From Paractinoplanes tereljensis (GTDB lineage Bacteria > Actinomycetota > Actinomycetes > Mycobacteriales > Micromonosporaceae), in the NCBI RefSeq assembly GCF_016862435.1, contig NZ_BOMY01000046.1, forward strand, positions 124,001 to 188,000: a stretch of DNA of 64,000 nucleotides. Reading direction: 5' to 3'. The position numbers and the translations under genes were made by a program. Positions within the stretch are counted from its first letter, which is position 1. Every line of letters starts with the position of its first letter. Below the pieces are notes generated by a model that was not told the DNA's origin, made no database searches, and saw only the letters and a program-made list of their open reading frames with translations. This document shows positions 53,433 to 62,745 of this stretch, in pieces.

Positions 53433-53759
53433 CGTCCTGACGGTCACGCCGGGTGGGTGTCACCACACCCACCCGGCGTGACCAGGGCCCCGACGAGCCC
53501 GCCGGAACATCCCGGGGGCGCACTCGGACACGCTCTCACCGGACGCGCACGGTGCAGCTCGCGCCGGGTCAACCCGACGGGGTCGCAACTCGCCGGGGCG
53601 CGGTACGGCCCCTGCCGAACCGGTGCGATGCGGCGCGGCCGGCCCGGCAGGGGGCTTTGCGCCGACGTTGCTCTTTGCACCCGTACGCGTCAAGCCATGT
53701 CGATCAGTCACCACCTGCGGCGTTTCGCGCCCTCTGCACGGACGTGGAACACTGCCAGC
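53433..53759. other. Intergenic region before the LacI gene
   Basis: About 330 bases. It holds a strong terminator (53442-53483) close to the protease stop and the leader of the LacI gene. An in-frame upward extension of the LacI frame exists (from 53457) but is basic, low in homology and not used. I see no other gene. Confidence 0.65.
53442..53483 (+). terminator. Perfect 19-bp hairpin terminator after the toxin operon
   Basis: GGTCACGCCGGGTGGGTGT (53442-53460), loop CACC, and its exact complement (53465-53483). It starts 10 bases after the protease stop. There is no T-run, typical of actinomycete terminators. It marks the end of the RHS-SUKH-subtilase transcript. Confidence 0.85.
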
Positions 53760-54773
53760 ATGCCGCCCCCACGGCCGACCCTGATGCAGGTCGCGCAGCG
53801 GGCCGGGGTGTCCCGCAGCACGGCTTCCTTCGTTCTGTCCGGTCGTCACAAGGACATGCGGATCTCCGAGGACGCCCGGCAGCGTGTCCTCCGGGCCGCC
53901 CAGGAGCTGGACTACCGGCCCAACCTCATGGCGCGCAGCCTGCGGACCAAGGTGACCAAGACGGTTGCGCTGGTCTCCGACACCATCGCTTCCGAGGCGT
54001 ACGCCGGACGCGTCATCCAGGGCAGCCTGGCCGCCGCCGTGGCACACGGGCATCTGCTGTTCATCGGTGAGACCGAGGGTGACCCGGTTGTCGAGGGGAG
54101 GCTGATCGCCGACTTCGTCGACCGGCAGGTGGACGGATTCCTCTACGCCAGCATGTTCACCCGCCACGTCCAGCTGCCCAAACTGCTGCGCGGCCACCGG
54201 GTGGTGCTGCTCAACTGCCTCACCCGGACGACAAATCCGGCGGTCATCCCGGACGAGCTCACCGCCGGGCTGGACGCCGCCCGCACCCTCCTCGAGGCCG
54301 GCCACCACAGCGGGATCTACCTGGTCGGACACGTCCGGGAGGAGGTCTTCGCCGGCCGCGAGCGGCTGGCCGGCATCAAGGACGGGCTCGGTGACGCCGG
54401 AGCCCGCCTGGCCGGCACCATCGACTGCAACTGGTGGCCCGACTCGGCGTACGACGCGGTCCACCGGGCCCTCACCGACGGCCTGGCCCCGCGGGCACTG
54501 ATCTGCCTCAACGACCGGGTGGCGCTCGGCGCCTATCAGGCACTGCGCGAGGCCGGTCTGCGCATCCCCGGCGACGTCTCGGTGATCTCCTTCGACGATT
54601 CCGAGCTGGCCGCGTGGCTGCGACCGCAGCTCACCAGCATCGCGCTGCCGCACTACCAGCTCGGCTGGCAGGCGGTCGAGACCCTGCTCGGCGAGCCGGG
54701 TTACCCCGAGGTGCAGCGCCTGCCCATGCCGGTGCGACGCCGCGCCTCGATCGGACGACCGCCCGCCGATTAA
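53760..54773 (+). CDS. LacI-family transcriptional regulator
   Basis: A 337-residue regulator. The HTH at residues 5-50 reads PTLMQVAQRAGVSRSTASFV, then a hinge (DYRPNLMARSLRTKVTKTVA). The periplasmic-binding-like domain ends with NDRVALGAYQALREAGLRIP and DVSVISFDDSELAAWLRP. LacI regulators usually sense sugars and control transport or hydrolase genes, but no such genes adjoin it here. The ATG at 53760 gives the normal family length. The gene directly upstream of the adnA start is separated by only 29 bases. Confidence 0.92.
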   Translation: MPPPRPTLMQVAQRAGVSRSTASFVLSGRHKDMRISEDARQRVLRAAQELDYRPNLMARSLRTKVTKTVALVSDTIASEAYAGRVIQGSLAAAVAHGHLLFIGETEGDPVVEGRLIADFVDRQVDGFLYASMFTRHVQLPKLLRGHRVVLLNCLTRTTNPAVIPDELTAGLDAARTLLEAGHHSGIYLVGHVREEVFAGRERLAGIKDGLGDAGARLAGTIDCNWWPDSAYDAVHRALTDGLAPRALICLNDRVALGAYQALREAGLRIPGDVSVISFDDSELAAWLRPQLTSIALPHYQLGWQAVETLLGEPGYPEVQRLPMPVRRRASIGRPPAD

Positions 54774-54802
54774 CGTCGTACCCCCGTGGTTTCCTTGATG
54801 CC

Positions 54803-57800
54803 GTGAGCACGCCGGCCTCCTCTCCCGCCGTGCGCCGCCCGGCCTACCGGCTGGTCCGGCGCCCACGCCCCGCCGTGCCCGCGCTGCGCCCCGACGAGCT
54901 GCAGAGCTATGTCGTCAGCCACGACGAGGGCCCGCTGCTGGTGGTCGGCGGCCCCGGCACCGGCAAGACGACCACCCTGGTCGAGTCGGTCGCCGCCCGC
55001 ATCGCCGAGGGGGTCGACCCCGAGCGCATCCTGGTCCTGACCTTCGGCCGCCGCGGCGCGATGGCCCTGCGCGACCGCATCGAGGCCCGGATCGCCGACG
55101 ACCCCGGCCGCATCGTGCACGAGCCCCTGGTGCGCACCTTCCACGCCTATGCCTTCGCCCTGCTCCGCCGGGCCGCGGCTGAGCGCGGCGAGCCCTCACC
55201 CCGCCTGCTCACCGGCCCCGAGCAAGACCTGATCATCCGGGAGCTCCTCGAGGCCGTCGGCGACGAGGAGACCCCCGACGAGGTCGGCTGGCCCGAGGCG
55301 TTGCGCCCGGCCCTGCCCACCAAGGCGTTCGCCCAGCAGCTGCGCGACCTGATGCAGCGGGCTGCCGAGCGCGGCCTCAACGCCGCCGAGCTGGCCCGCA
55401 TCGGCGAGCGCGTCGGCCGCGACGACTGGCCGGCCGCGGCCCGCTTCCTCCGGCAGTACGTGGCGGTCCTGGCCCTGCGCGACGTGACGACCCGCGGCTC
55501 GTCGGCCTACGACCCGGCCGAGCTGGTCCGGGCGGCCGCAGGCCTGCTGGCCGACGACCCCGAGTTGCTGACCGCGGAACGCAACCGGCTCGCCTACATC
55601 TACGTCGACGAGCTGGCCGACACCGACCCGGCCCAGATCGAGCTGCTCCATCTGGTGGCCGGCGGCGGAAAGCCCCTGGTGGCTTTCGCCGACCCCGACT
55701 CGTCGATCTACGGCTTCCGGGGTGCCGACCCGACCGGCGTAACGGCCTTCCCCCAGCACTTCCGCACCGCCTCCGGCGCCGTGGCCGGGGCCATCACCCT
55801 GCACACCAACTACCGCGCCGCGTCCCCCCTGCTCACCTCGACCACCCGGGTGTCCCGCCACATGCGCGGCCCGATCACCCACCGCTCGATGCACCCACCC
55901 GCCCCGCCCGAGGAACCTGCGCCGGACGCTGTCGCCGCGCCGGAGGGCGTGGAGCGCGGCGGGGCGGTGGTCCGGACGTTCCGGTCGCCGACGGCGGAGA
56001 CCGCCTACGTCGCGCACGCGCTGCGCGAGGCGCATCTGCTCGACGGGGTGCCGTGGTCCCGGATGGCGGTGGTGTTGCGGTCGACCTCGTTGCAGCTGCC
56101 GTCGATGCAGCGGGCGCTGGCCGCGGCCGGCGTGCCGACCGTGACGCACGCCGAGGACATGCCGCTGCACCTGCAGCCCGCCGTGGCACCGTTTCTGCTG
56201 CTCCTGCGGTGTGCGCTGCAGCCCGAGCTGCTCGATGAGGAGGCGGCGGTCGCGCTGCTGCACTCGTCGCTGGGCGGCGCCGATCCGCTGGCCGAGCGCC
56301 GGCTGCGGCAGGGGCTCCGGGCGCTGGCGCTCGCCGCGGGGGACCGGCGTCCCTCCGGGGAGTTGCTTGTCGACGCGGTGCGCGATCCGGCCGGACTGGA
56401 CATGGTGGAACGACGCTGGGCCAAACCGGCACAGACGGTGGCCCGGCTCATCGCCACCGCCCGGGAGGCGGCCGCCGTCCCGGGTGCCACCGCCGAGCAG
56501 GTGCTGTGGACGGTCTGGCGGGACAGCGGCCTGGCCGACCGGTGGTACGGATTGAGCACCCGACCGGTCGCCTCCGACGACCCGGACGCCGGTCGCGCCC
56601 GGCAGTGGCGGGCCGAGGCCGCCGATCGCGACCTCGACTCGATGGTGGTGCTGTTCGACGCGGCCGCCCGGTTCGTCGACCGGCTGCCCGGCGCCCGCAC
56701 CGAGGTCTTCCTCGACCACGTGCTCGGCCAGGACCTCCCGGCCGACTCGATCGCCCCGAGCGCCGACCGGGGCGAGGCGGTCCGGCTGCTCACCGCCCAT
56801 GCCGCCAAGGGCCTCGAGTGGGACGTGGTGGTGCTGGCCGGCGTGCAGGAGGGCATCTGGCCCGACCTGCGGCTGCGCGGCAGCCTGCTCGGCTCGGAAC
56901 GGCTTGTCGACTACCTCGCGGGCCGCGCCACCAGCGGCCCGGCCGCCGTGGTCGGCGAGACGTCGGCGCTGCTAGATGAGGAGCGCCGGCTGTTCTACGT
57001 GGCCACCACCCGGGCCCGCCGCCACCTGATCGTCACGGCCGTCGCCTCGGCCGGCGTCGGCGGTTCCGACGGCGAGGAACAGCCCAGCCGCTTCCTCACC
57101 GAACTGGCCCTCCCGATCCGGGGCCGCAACCCCGGCACCGGCCCCGACACCCCACCGCCCCCAGACCCACCCGACCCCGACCCCTGGGACGCCGACCCCG
57201 ACGGCCCAGCCGACCCCGACGGCCCGCCGGACCCGGATGGCGCCGGCGATGCCGCTGGTCCGGCCGAGTCCGGCAGCGCAGCCGACGTCGATCGCCCGGC
57301 CGGCCGGGACGGGCATGACGTCCTGGGCGGCGAGCACCTGGTGGAACCGGGTGGCGGCGAGAGTGCGGTGGAACCCGTCGGCGGTGGCGACGCCGCGTCG
57401 GCGGTGGAGGAGCGGGTCGATGCGGCCATCGAGCTTCCGGTGGGGCGGGCGCCGCGGGCTCTGACCTTGGCGGGACTCGTGGCTGAACTCCGTACCGTCG
57501 TGGTGGGGAAGGACCAGACGCCCAGCCGGCGGCGCGCCGCGGCCGCCGAACTCGCCCGGCTTGCCGCCGTTGGCGTGCCCGGAGCACACCCGGACGAGTG
57601 GTGGGGGCTGCGGCCGCTGTCCGACGATCGGCCGCTGGTCGACGAGGGGCAGCCGGTCAAGGTCACCCCCTCCTCGATGGAGAGCGCGCTGCGCTGCAGC
57701 CTGCGCTGGCTGCTGGAACGACACGGCGGCGCCGGGCCGCCGGGGCCGGCCCAGGGGGTCGGCAACCTGGTGCACGCGGCCGCGATGCTGGCCGAGGACG

Positions 57801-58426
57801 CCAACGCCGACCGGGAGAAACTGGTCGAATACGTCTCGGCCCGGTTCCCGGAGATCGAGCTGGCCGCGCGCTGGCTGGCCGGCCCGGAGCAGGAGCGGGC
57901 CCAGGGCATGGTCGACAAGCTGCTGCGCTGGCTGGCCGGTAACCCGCGGCGGCTGCTGGCGATCGAGCACGAGTTCACGGTGCGGCTGGAGGACGAGACC
58001 CGGCCGATTCAGCTGACCGGGCGGGTCGATCGGCTCGAGATCGACGAGGAGGGCCGGCTGGTCGTCATCGACCTGAAGACCGGCAAGTCCACCACCGTCT
58101 CGTCGGCCGATGTGGAGGAACACGCCCAGCTGGCCGGATATCAGGCCGCGGTGGAGGCGGGCGCGTTCGGCGACCATGGGCTGGCGAGCGGTGGCGCGGC
58201 GCTGGTGCAGCTCGGGCCGGGCAAGGACGCCCGCGAACAGATGCAGCTGCCGCTGGCCGACGCGGTCGACCCGCAGTGGGCGTACGCGATGGTCCGGCGC
58301 ACCGCCGACACGATGGCCGCGGCCACGTTCTCGGCCGTCGCCAACAGCCGGTGCCGGGTCTGCCCGGTCCGCACCAGCTGCCCGATTTCCGGCAAGGGGC
58401 GTCAGGTAGTAGAAGATACGCAGTGA
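54803..58426 (+). CDS. adnA: AdnA-type helicase-nuclease subunit
   Basis: A 1207-residue UvrD-like motor with a C-terminal RecB-family nuclease. Walker A is GGPGTGKTTTL (K55), motif II YVDELADTDPAQ, and motif V/VI LLTAHAAKGLEWDVVVL and VATTRARRHLIV. The nuclease has D1076 (GRVDRLEID), D1090 and K1092 (VIDLKTGKS). Cysteines C965, C1184, C1187 and C1193 (C-xn-CRVC-x5-C) form an iron-staple 4Fe-4S site. Motif III reads DPDSSIYGFRG, with S where Q is usual. With AdnB it resects double-strand breaks in actinomycetes. A Pro/Asp-rich linker of about 100 residues (about 783-880) separates helicase and nuclease. Start: GTG 54803. Confidence 0.87.
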   Translation: MSTPASSPAVRRPAYRLVRRPRPAVPALRPDELQSYVVSHDEGPLLVVGGPGTGKTTTLVESVAARIAEGVDPERILVLTFGRRGAMALRDRIEARIADDPGRIVHEPLVRTFHAYAFALLRRAAAERGEPSPRLLTGPEQDLIIRELLEAVGDEETPDEVGWPEALRPALPTKAFAQQLRDLMQRAAERGLNAAELARIGERVGRDDWPAAARFLRQYVAVLALRDVTTRGSSAYDPAELVRAAAGLLADDPELLTAERNRLAYIYVDELADTDPAQIELLHLVAGGGKPLVAFADPDSSIYGFRGADPTGVTAFPQHFRTASGAVAGAITLHTNYRAASPLLTSTTRVSRHMRGPITHRSMHPPAPPEEPAPDAVAAPEGVERGGAVVRTFRSPTAETAYVAHALREAHLLDGVPWSRMAVVLRSTSLQLPSMQRALAAAGVPTVTHAEDMPLHLQPAVAPFLLLLRCALQPELLDEEAAVALLHSSLGGADPLAERRLRQGLRALALAAGDRRPSGELLVDAVRDPAGLDMVERRWAKPAQTVARLIATAREAAAVPGATAEQVLWTVWRDSGLADRWYGLSTRPVASDDPDAGRARQWRAEAADRDLDSMVVLFDAAARFVDRLPGARTEVFLDHVLGQDLPADSIAPSADRGEAVRLLTAHAAKGLEWDVVVLAGVQEGIWPDLRLRGSLLGSERLVDYLAGRATSGPAAVVGETSALLDEERRLFYVATTRARRHLIVTAVASAGVGGSDGEEQPSRFLTELALPIRGRNPGTGPDTPPPPDPPDPDPWDADPDGPADPDGPPDPDGAGDAAGPAESGSAADVDRPAGRDGHDVLGGEHLVEPGGGESAVEPVGGGDAASAVEERVDAAIELPVGRAPRALTLAGLVAELRTVVVGKDQTPSRRRAAAAELARLAAVGVPGAHPDEWWGLRPLSDDRPLVDEGQPVKVTPSSMESALRCSLRWLLERHGGAGPPGPAQGVGNLVHAAAMLAEDANADREKLVEYVSARFPEIELAARWLAGPEQERAQGMVDKLLRWLAGNPRRLLAIEHEFTVRLEDETRPIQLTGRVDRLEIDEEGRLVVIDLKTGKSTTVSSADVEEHAQLAGYQAAVEAGAFGDHGLASGGAALVQLGPGKDAREQMQLPLADAVDPQWAYAMVRRTADTMAAATFSAVANSRCRVCPVRTSCPISGKGRQVVEDTQ

Positions 58427-61400
58427 CCCAGCCCAGCCTCTTCGCCGACGAACCGGCGGCGCCGCGCCGCCGTGCCGACTCGGGCCCGCGTTATACGCCG
58501 GCCGAGCTGGCCGGTTTGCTGCGCCTGCATCGGCCGACCGAGGAGCAGAAAGAGATCATCTCGGCGCCGGTCCGGCCGTTCCTGGTGGTGGCGGGGGCCG
58601 GCTCGGGAAAGACCGAGACGATGGCTTCGCGGGTGGTGTGGCTGGTGGCCAACGGCTATGCCCGGCCCGACCAGATCCTCGGCCTCACCTTCACCCGCAA
58701 GGCGGCCGGCGAACTGGCCCACCGGGTGCGCACCCGGCTCGGCCAGCTGGTGCGCCGGATCGGCCGGGACGACGCGTTCGTCGGCGAGGCCACCATCTCG
58801 ACCTACCACTCCTATGCGGCCCGGGTGGTCACCGAGCACGGCCTGCGGGCCGGTTACGAACCGTCGGCCCGGCTGCTCACCGAGGCAGCCCGCTGGCAGA
58901 TCGTCGACTCGCTGGTCCGCTCCTACACCGGCGAGATGACCGGCCTGAACCGGGCGCCCGGCACGGTCACCGACGACGTCCTGGCGCTCTCCGGCGAGCT
59001 GGCCGAGCACCTGATCACCCCGGACGAGTTGGCCGCCTGGACCGGCCGGTTCTTCGCCGAGGTGCAGGAGTTGCCGGGCCGGGTCTACAAGGACGTCGCC
59101 GACACCCTGGCGCGGCAGCGCCACCGGCTCACCCTGCTGCCCCTGGTGCGCCTCTACGAGAAGCGCAAACTCGACCTCGAGGCGATGGACTTCGGCGACC
59201 AGATGGCCCGGGCCGCGCTTGTCGCCCGCAACCATCCGGCGGTCGGCGAGGTGGAGCGCGACCGGTTTCGCATCGTGCTCCTCGATGAATACCAGGACAC
59301 CAGCCACGCCCAGGTGACGATGCTGAACGCGCTGTTCGGCGGCGGTCATCCGGTGACCGCGGTCGGCGACCCCTGCCAGTCGATCTACGGCTGGCGCGGT
59401 GCGTCGGCCGGCACACTCGAACGTTTCCCGGAGCAGTTCCCCGACGCGGAGGGCCGGGACGCTCGGGTGCTCGGCCTGACCCGGAGCTGGCGGAACCGGC
59501 CGCAGATCCTGGCCGTGGCGAACGAGCTGTCCAAGCCGTTGCGGGCGGCCGGCGCGCAGGTGGCGACGCTGGTGGCGGCACCCACCGTCAAACGGGACGT
59601 CGGCGGCCGCACGGTGACCTGTGCACTGCTGGAGACGTACGCCGAAGAGGCCGACTGGATCGCCGAGCAGATGCTTGCCGCCTGGCGCATCTCGGCCGGC
59701 CGGCCGCAGGCCGAGGCCGACGAGATTCCGCTGGAGCAACGCCCGACCAGCGCCGTGCTGGTGCGGGTGCGCAGCCAGATCCCGGCGATCGAGCAGGCAC
59801 TACGCAAGGTCGGCCTGCCGGTCGAGGTGGTCGGCCTGGGTGGCCTGCTGGACACCCCGGAGGTTCGCGACGTCACCTGCACGCTGCGGGTCCTGGCCGA
59901 CCCGACCGACGGCGCCTCGCTGCTGCGGATGCTGACCGGCCCGCGCTGGCGGATCGGCCCGCGTGACCTGGTCACCCTGCACCGCCGGGCCCGGTCGCTG
60001 GCCGCCGCCCGGGCCGAGGTGGTCAACCGGACCGACCCGGAGGAGATCGTCGGCGACCGGCTCGACGACGCCACCCTGGTCGAGGCGATGGCCGACCTGG
60101 GCGCCCCGCAGCAGTACTCGGCGGAGGGCTACCTGCGCCTGCGTGCGTACAGCCGGGAGCTGAGCTCGCTCCGGCAGCGACTCGACCAGCCCCTGCCCGA
60201 CCTGGTCGCCGACATCGAGCGCACCACCGGCCTGGACGTCGAGGTGGCGGTGCGCGGCTGGCAGGCCGGCGACGCCGGGCTGGCCCGCGGTCACCTGGAC
60301 GCGCTCGGCGACGTGGCGGCCCGCTACGCCGGCGAGACCGACGGAGGCACCCTCGCCGGTTTCCTGGCTTTCCTGGCCGCCGCCGAGGAGGAGGAGCGCG
60401 GCCTGGAACCGGGCCAGGTCGACGTGGTCGAGGGCGCCGTGCAGATCCTGACCGCGCACGCCGCGAAGGGTCTGGAGTGGGACGTCGTCTCGGTGGCCGG
60501 CCTCAGCAAGGGCGTCTGGCCGGGACTGACCCGGGGCACCGACCACTACCTGATGGGCATCGGCGTGCTGCCGTTCCCGCTACGCGGCGACTCGGACGGG
60601 CTGCCCCGGCTCGACCTGTCCGAGGCGGTCGACCAGAAGGGAGTGCTCGCCGCGGTGACGGCGTTCGGCCGGGCCTGGCGGGAACACGACGTACGGGAGG
60701 AGCGCCGCCTCGCCTACGTGGCCGTGACCCGCCCTCGCCGGCTGTTGCTGTGCTCCGGCTACTGGTGGGGTGAGGCCGTTAAGCGCCCGCGCGGCCCGTC
60801 GGTCTTCCTCGACGAGATCCGCGCGACCTGCGCGAACGGCGACGGCGTGGTGGACCGCTGGACGCCGGAGCCGACCCCGGAGGCGACAAATCCCTCGACC
60901 GGCGAGGCGGAACCGATGGAGTGGCCGTTCGATCCGCTGGGCCGGCGCCGCCCGGCGATGGCGGTGGCCGCCGACCTGATCCGCCGGATGATCGCCGACC
61001 CGGCCGCCTCGGCCGCGGCCGCCTTCGCCGATCTGGCCGCCCGGGAGCCGGAAGTGGCCGCCCGGGCCGGATTCGCCGCCGAGCTGGTCGGCATTCCCGT
61101 GGAGGAGATTCGCCGGGAGGCCGAGGACGCCGACGCCGCGGCCGACGATCCGGACATCGCCCGCTGGCGCCGGGAGTCCGTCCTGCTGCTGGCCGAACGG
61201 GAGGAACGAGCCCGCCGGGACGGCCCGCTGGAGGTCGCGCTGCCTAACCACCTGTCGGTCTCCCAGCTGGTGGTGCTGCGCCGCGATCCGCAGGCCCTGG
61301 CCCGTTCGCTACGCCGCCCGCTGCCGCAGCGCCCGGCGCCGCAGGCCCGGCGTGGTACCGCGTTCCACGCCTGGCTGGAGCAGCGGTTCGGGTCGGCCCG

Positions 61401-61860
61401 CCTGATCGACATCGACGAGTTGCCGGGTGCGGCCGACGACGACGCGGCCGCCGACGAGGAGCTGGCGACGTTGCAGGCGGCGTTCCTGGCCGGCGAGTGG
61501 GCCGACCGCACCCCGATCGAGGTGGAGGTTCCGTTCGCGACGTCGGTGGCCGGGGTGGTGGTGCGCGGCCGGATGGACGCGGTCTTCGCCGAGTCGGCCA
61601 ACCGGTTCGACGTGATCGACTGGAAGACCGGCCGCCGGCCGACCGGCGTCGAGGCGGAGGCGGCGGCCGTGCAGCTGGCCGCCTACCGGGTGGCCTGGGC
61701 GTCGCTGGCCGGGGTGCCGGTCAACCGGGTCAAGGCCGGCTTCCACTATGTGCGCGATCAGGTCACCGTCCGGCCGGTCGACCTGCTCGACGCCGACGAG
61801 TTGGAGGCACTTGTGGTCGAGGTCCCGCTACTGGGTGATCGAGGCCAGCAGGTGCAGTAG
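58423..61860 (+). CDS. adnB: AdnB-type helicase-nuclease subunit
   Basis: A 1145-residue UvrD/RecB-like partner, overlapping adnA by GTGA. Walker A is GAGSGKTETM (K63), motif II LLDEYQDTSHAQ, motif III DPCQSIYGWRGA with the normal Gln, motif V LTAHAAKGLEWDVVSVAGL and VI AYVAVTRPRRLL. The nuclease has D1052 (GRMDAVFAE), D1066 and K1068 (VIDWKTGRRP). It lacks the four-Cys iron staple present in its partner. Gene order A-B matches mycobacterial Rv3202c-Rv3201c. In mycobacteria AdnB is the lead motor; that assignment is from the family. Confidence 0.88.
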   Translation: MTQPSLFADEPAAPRRRADSGPRYTPAELAGLLRLHRPTEEQKEIISAPVRPFLVVAGAGSGKTETMASRVVWLVANGYARPDQILGLTFTRKAAGELAHRVRTRLGQLVRRIGRDDAFVGEATISTYHSYAARVVTEHGLRAGYEPSARLLTEAARWQIVDSLVRSYTGEMTGLNRAPGTVTDDVLALSGELAEHLITPDELAAWTGRFFAEVQELPGRVYKDVADTLARQRHRLTLLPLVRLYEKRKLDLEAMDFGDQMARAALVARNHPAVGEVERDRFRIVLLDEYQDTSHAQVTMLNALFGGGHPVTAVGDPCQSIYGWRGASAGTLERFPEQFPDAEGRDARVLGLTRSWRNRPQILAVANELSKPLRAAGAQVATLVAAPTVKRDVGGRTVTCALLETYAEEADWIAEQMLAAWRISAGRPQAEADEIPLEQRPTSAVLVRVRSQIPAIEQALRKVGLPVEVVGLGGLLDTPEVRDVTCTLRVLADPTDGASLLRMLTGPRWRIGPRDLVTLHRRARSLAAARAEVVNRTDPEEIVGDRLDDATLVEAMADLGAPQQYSAEGYLRLRAYSRELSSLRQRLDQPLPDLVADIERTTGLDVEVAVRGWQAGDAGLARGHLDALGDVAARYAGETDGGTLAGFLAFLAAAEEEERGLEPGQVDVVEGAVQILTAHAAKGLEWDVVSVAGLSKGVWPGLTRGTDHYLMGIGVLPFPLRGDSDGLPRLDLSEAVDQKGVLAAVTAFGRAWREHDVREERRLAYVAVTRPRRLLLCSGYWWGEAVKRPRGPSVFLDEIRATCANGDGVVDRWTPEPTPEATNPSTGEAEPMEWPFDPLGRRRPAMAVAADLIRRMIADPAASAAAAFADLAAREPEVAARAGFAAELVGIPVEEIRREAEDADAAADDPDIARWRRESVLLLAEREERARRDGPLEVALPNHLSVSQLVVLRRDPQALARSLRRPLPQRPAPQARRGTAFHAWLEQRFGSARLIDIDELPGAADDDAAADEELATLQAAFLAGEWADRTPIEVEVPFATSVAGVVVRGRMDAVFAESANRFDVIDWKTGRRPTGVEAEAAAVQLAAYRVAWASLAGVPVNRVKAGFHYVRDQVTVRPVDLLDADELEALVVEVPLLGDRGQQVQ

Positions 61861-62235
61861 TGCCGACGCGTACGCCTCGTCAGCGGTGGCCCCGGCGAAC
61901 CGCCGTTCCTCGCCGAGCAGGTCGATGCGCACCTCGTACCCGTCGGGGTCGCAACCCAGGCTGCGGAAGGTCCCGCCGAGCAGTTCCCGCAGTTGGTCCT
62001 CGCGGGGCAGCCAGATGGTCTCGTCGATCTCCACATCGTCGAGCGCCCACTCCGTGGTGCCGTTGAAACCGATCACCTTTCCCTCCGGCATCGTGTGCAC
62101 CTCGATAGTCATGTTGCTGAGTACGAAGACCTCTTCGTCCAGGTCCCGATCAGGGATCGCGAAGCGGTCGCCGAGGGCCGGCTTCCAGACGAGGCCGGCC
62201 TCCTTCAGCCGTTGTGCCAGATGTGCGCCGATCAC
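61828..62235 (-). CDS. Conserved actinobacterial protein of unknown function
   Basis: A 135-residue soluble protein. Its middle reads DEEVFVLSNMTIEVHTMPEG, GFNGTTEWALDDVEIDETIW and LPREDQLRELLGGTFRSL, a pattern I associate with a widespread actinobacterial family often mislabelled as pilus assembly protein CpaE. It has no P-loop and no resemblance to the CpaE ATPase, so that label should not be used. The C-terminal codons overlap the end of adnB by 33 bases (convergent). Confidence 0.75.
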   Translation of the reverse strand: MIGAHLAQRLKEAGLVWKPALGDRFAIPDRDLDEEVFVLSNMTIEVHTMPEGKVIGFNGTTEWALDDVEIDETIWLPREDQLRELLGGTFRSLGCDPDGYEVRIDLLGEERRFAGATADEAYASALLHLLASITQ

Positions 62236-62297
62236 TGCTGAACCCCCTAACCCGTGCTACGCTCCGACCGTTGTTCGTTTGGTTCCCAAGTACTTAG

Positions 62298-62330
62298 GAG
62301 CGCCTGTGGGGAAATCTGCCCCAGGCGCTC
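62298..62330 (+). ncRNA. First leader hairpin upstream of cspA (possible attenuator or small RNA end)
   Basis: GAGCGCCTG at 62298-62306 pairs with CAGGCGCTC at 62322-62330, with inner GGG/CCC pairing, and TTTGTC follows. It looks like an intrinsic terminator in front of the cold-shock gene. A TACGCT -10-like element lies near 62257-62262. It could end a short RNA or attenuate cspA. Confidence 0.45.
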
Positions 62331-62380
62331 TTTGTCGTAACCCGGGTTTCTCCGGTTCGGGCGATCAGTACGGCGACACG

Positions 62381-62401
62381 AGACTCGGGAAATCCGAGTC
62401 T
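62381..62401 (+). promoter_or_regulatory. Second leader hairpin upstream of cspA
   Basis: AGACTCGG (62381-62388), loop GAAAT, CCGAGTCT (62394-62401): a perfect 8-bp stem. The loop side shares GGGAAATC with the first hairpin. Confidence 0.5.
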
Positions 62402-62409
62402 TATCACAC

Positions 62410-62435
62410 CGCTCCCGTCCATAATGGCGGGAGCG
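62410..62435 (+). promoter_or_regulatory. Third leader hairpin upstream of cspA
   Basis: CGCTCCCG (62410-62417), 10-base loop, CGGGAGCG (62428-62435): a perfect 8-bp stem ending 22 bases before the cspA start. The loop contains CATAAT (62420-62425), which resembles a -10 element, so this could instead be promoter DNA. Confidence 0.45.
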
Positions 62436-62457
62436 ATCGACCGTCGAGGAGACGATC

Positions 62458-62661
62458 ATGGTTACCGGCGTTGTGAAGTGGTTCAACGCGGACAAGGGCT
62501 TCGGGTTCATCACCCCGGACGACGGCGGGGCCGACGTCTTCGCCCACTTCTCCGCGATCCAGATGTCGGGCTACCGCAGCCTGGAAGAGAACCAGCGGGT
62601 TGAGTTCGAGGTTACGCAGGGCCAGAAGGGCCCGCAGGCCGCGAACATCCGCGCAGTCTGA
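62458..62661 (+). CDS. cspA: Cold-shock protein (CspA family)
   Basis: A 67-residue single-stranded nucleic acid-binding OB fold. RNP1 is KGFGFI and RNP2 [24 protein letters not shown] and [16 protein letters not shown] are family-typical. It acts as an RNA chaperone. GAGGAGACGATC precedes the ATG. The long, structured 5' region suggests post-transcriptional control, as for E. coli cspA. A hairpin terminator follows. Confidence 0.95.
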   Translation: MVTGVVKWFNADKGFGFITPDDGGADVFAHFSAIQMSGYRSLEENQRVEFEVTQGQKGPQAANIRAV

Positions 62662-62691
62662 CCCCTTCTTCAAAAACTAAGATCGAAAAAT

Positions 62692-62724
62692 CGGCGTCGC
62701 ACCCCAGCCCGGGGTGCGGCGCCG
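62692..62724. terminator. Bidirectional terminator between cspA and plsC
   Basis: CGCACCCC and GGGGTGCG form an 8-bp stem around AGCCC, extended by CGGCG/CGCCG with a small mismatch. On the minus strand the hairpin is followed by ATTTTTCG, a T-tract, making it a good terminator for plsC; on the plus strand it serves cspA. Confidence 0.8.
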
Positions 62725-62745
62725 ACGTGTTTGGGAAACCAAAAG

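Noticed and set aside
48537-53447. 1636-codon open frame on the minus strand opposite the subtilase gene
   Set aside because: Low-complexity Arg/Gly/Val sequence without motifs; the opposite strand encodes an intact S8 triad and lectin repeats.
53457-53759. 100-residue N-terminal extension of the LacI regulator
   Set aside because: It would start inside the terminator hairpin of the previous operon and give a non-family N-terminus; from ATG 53760 the length and HTH position are normal.
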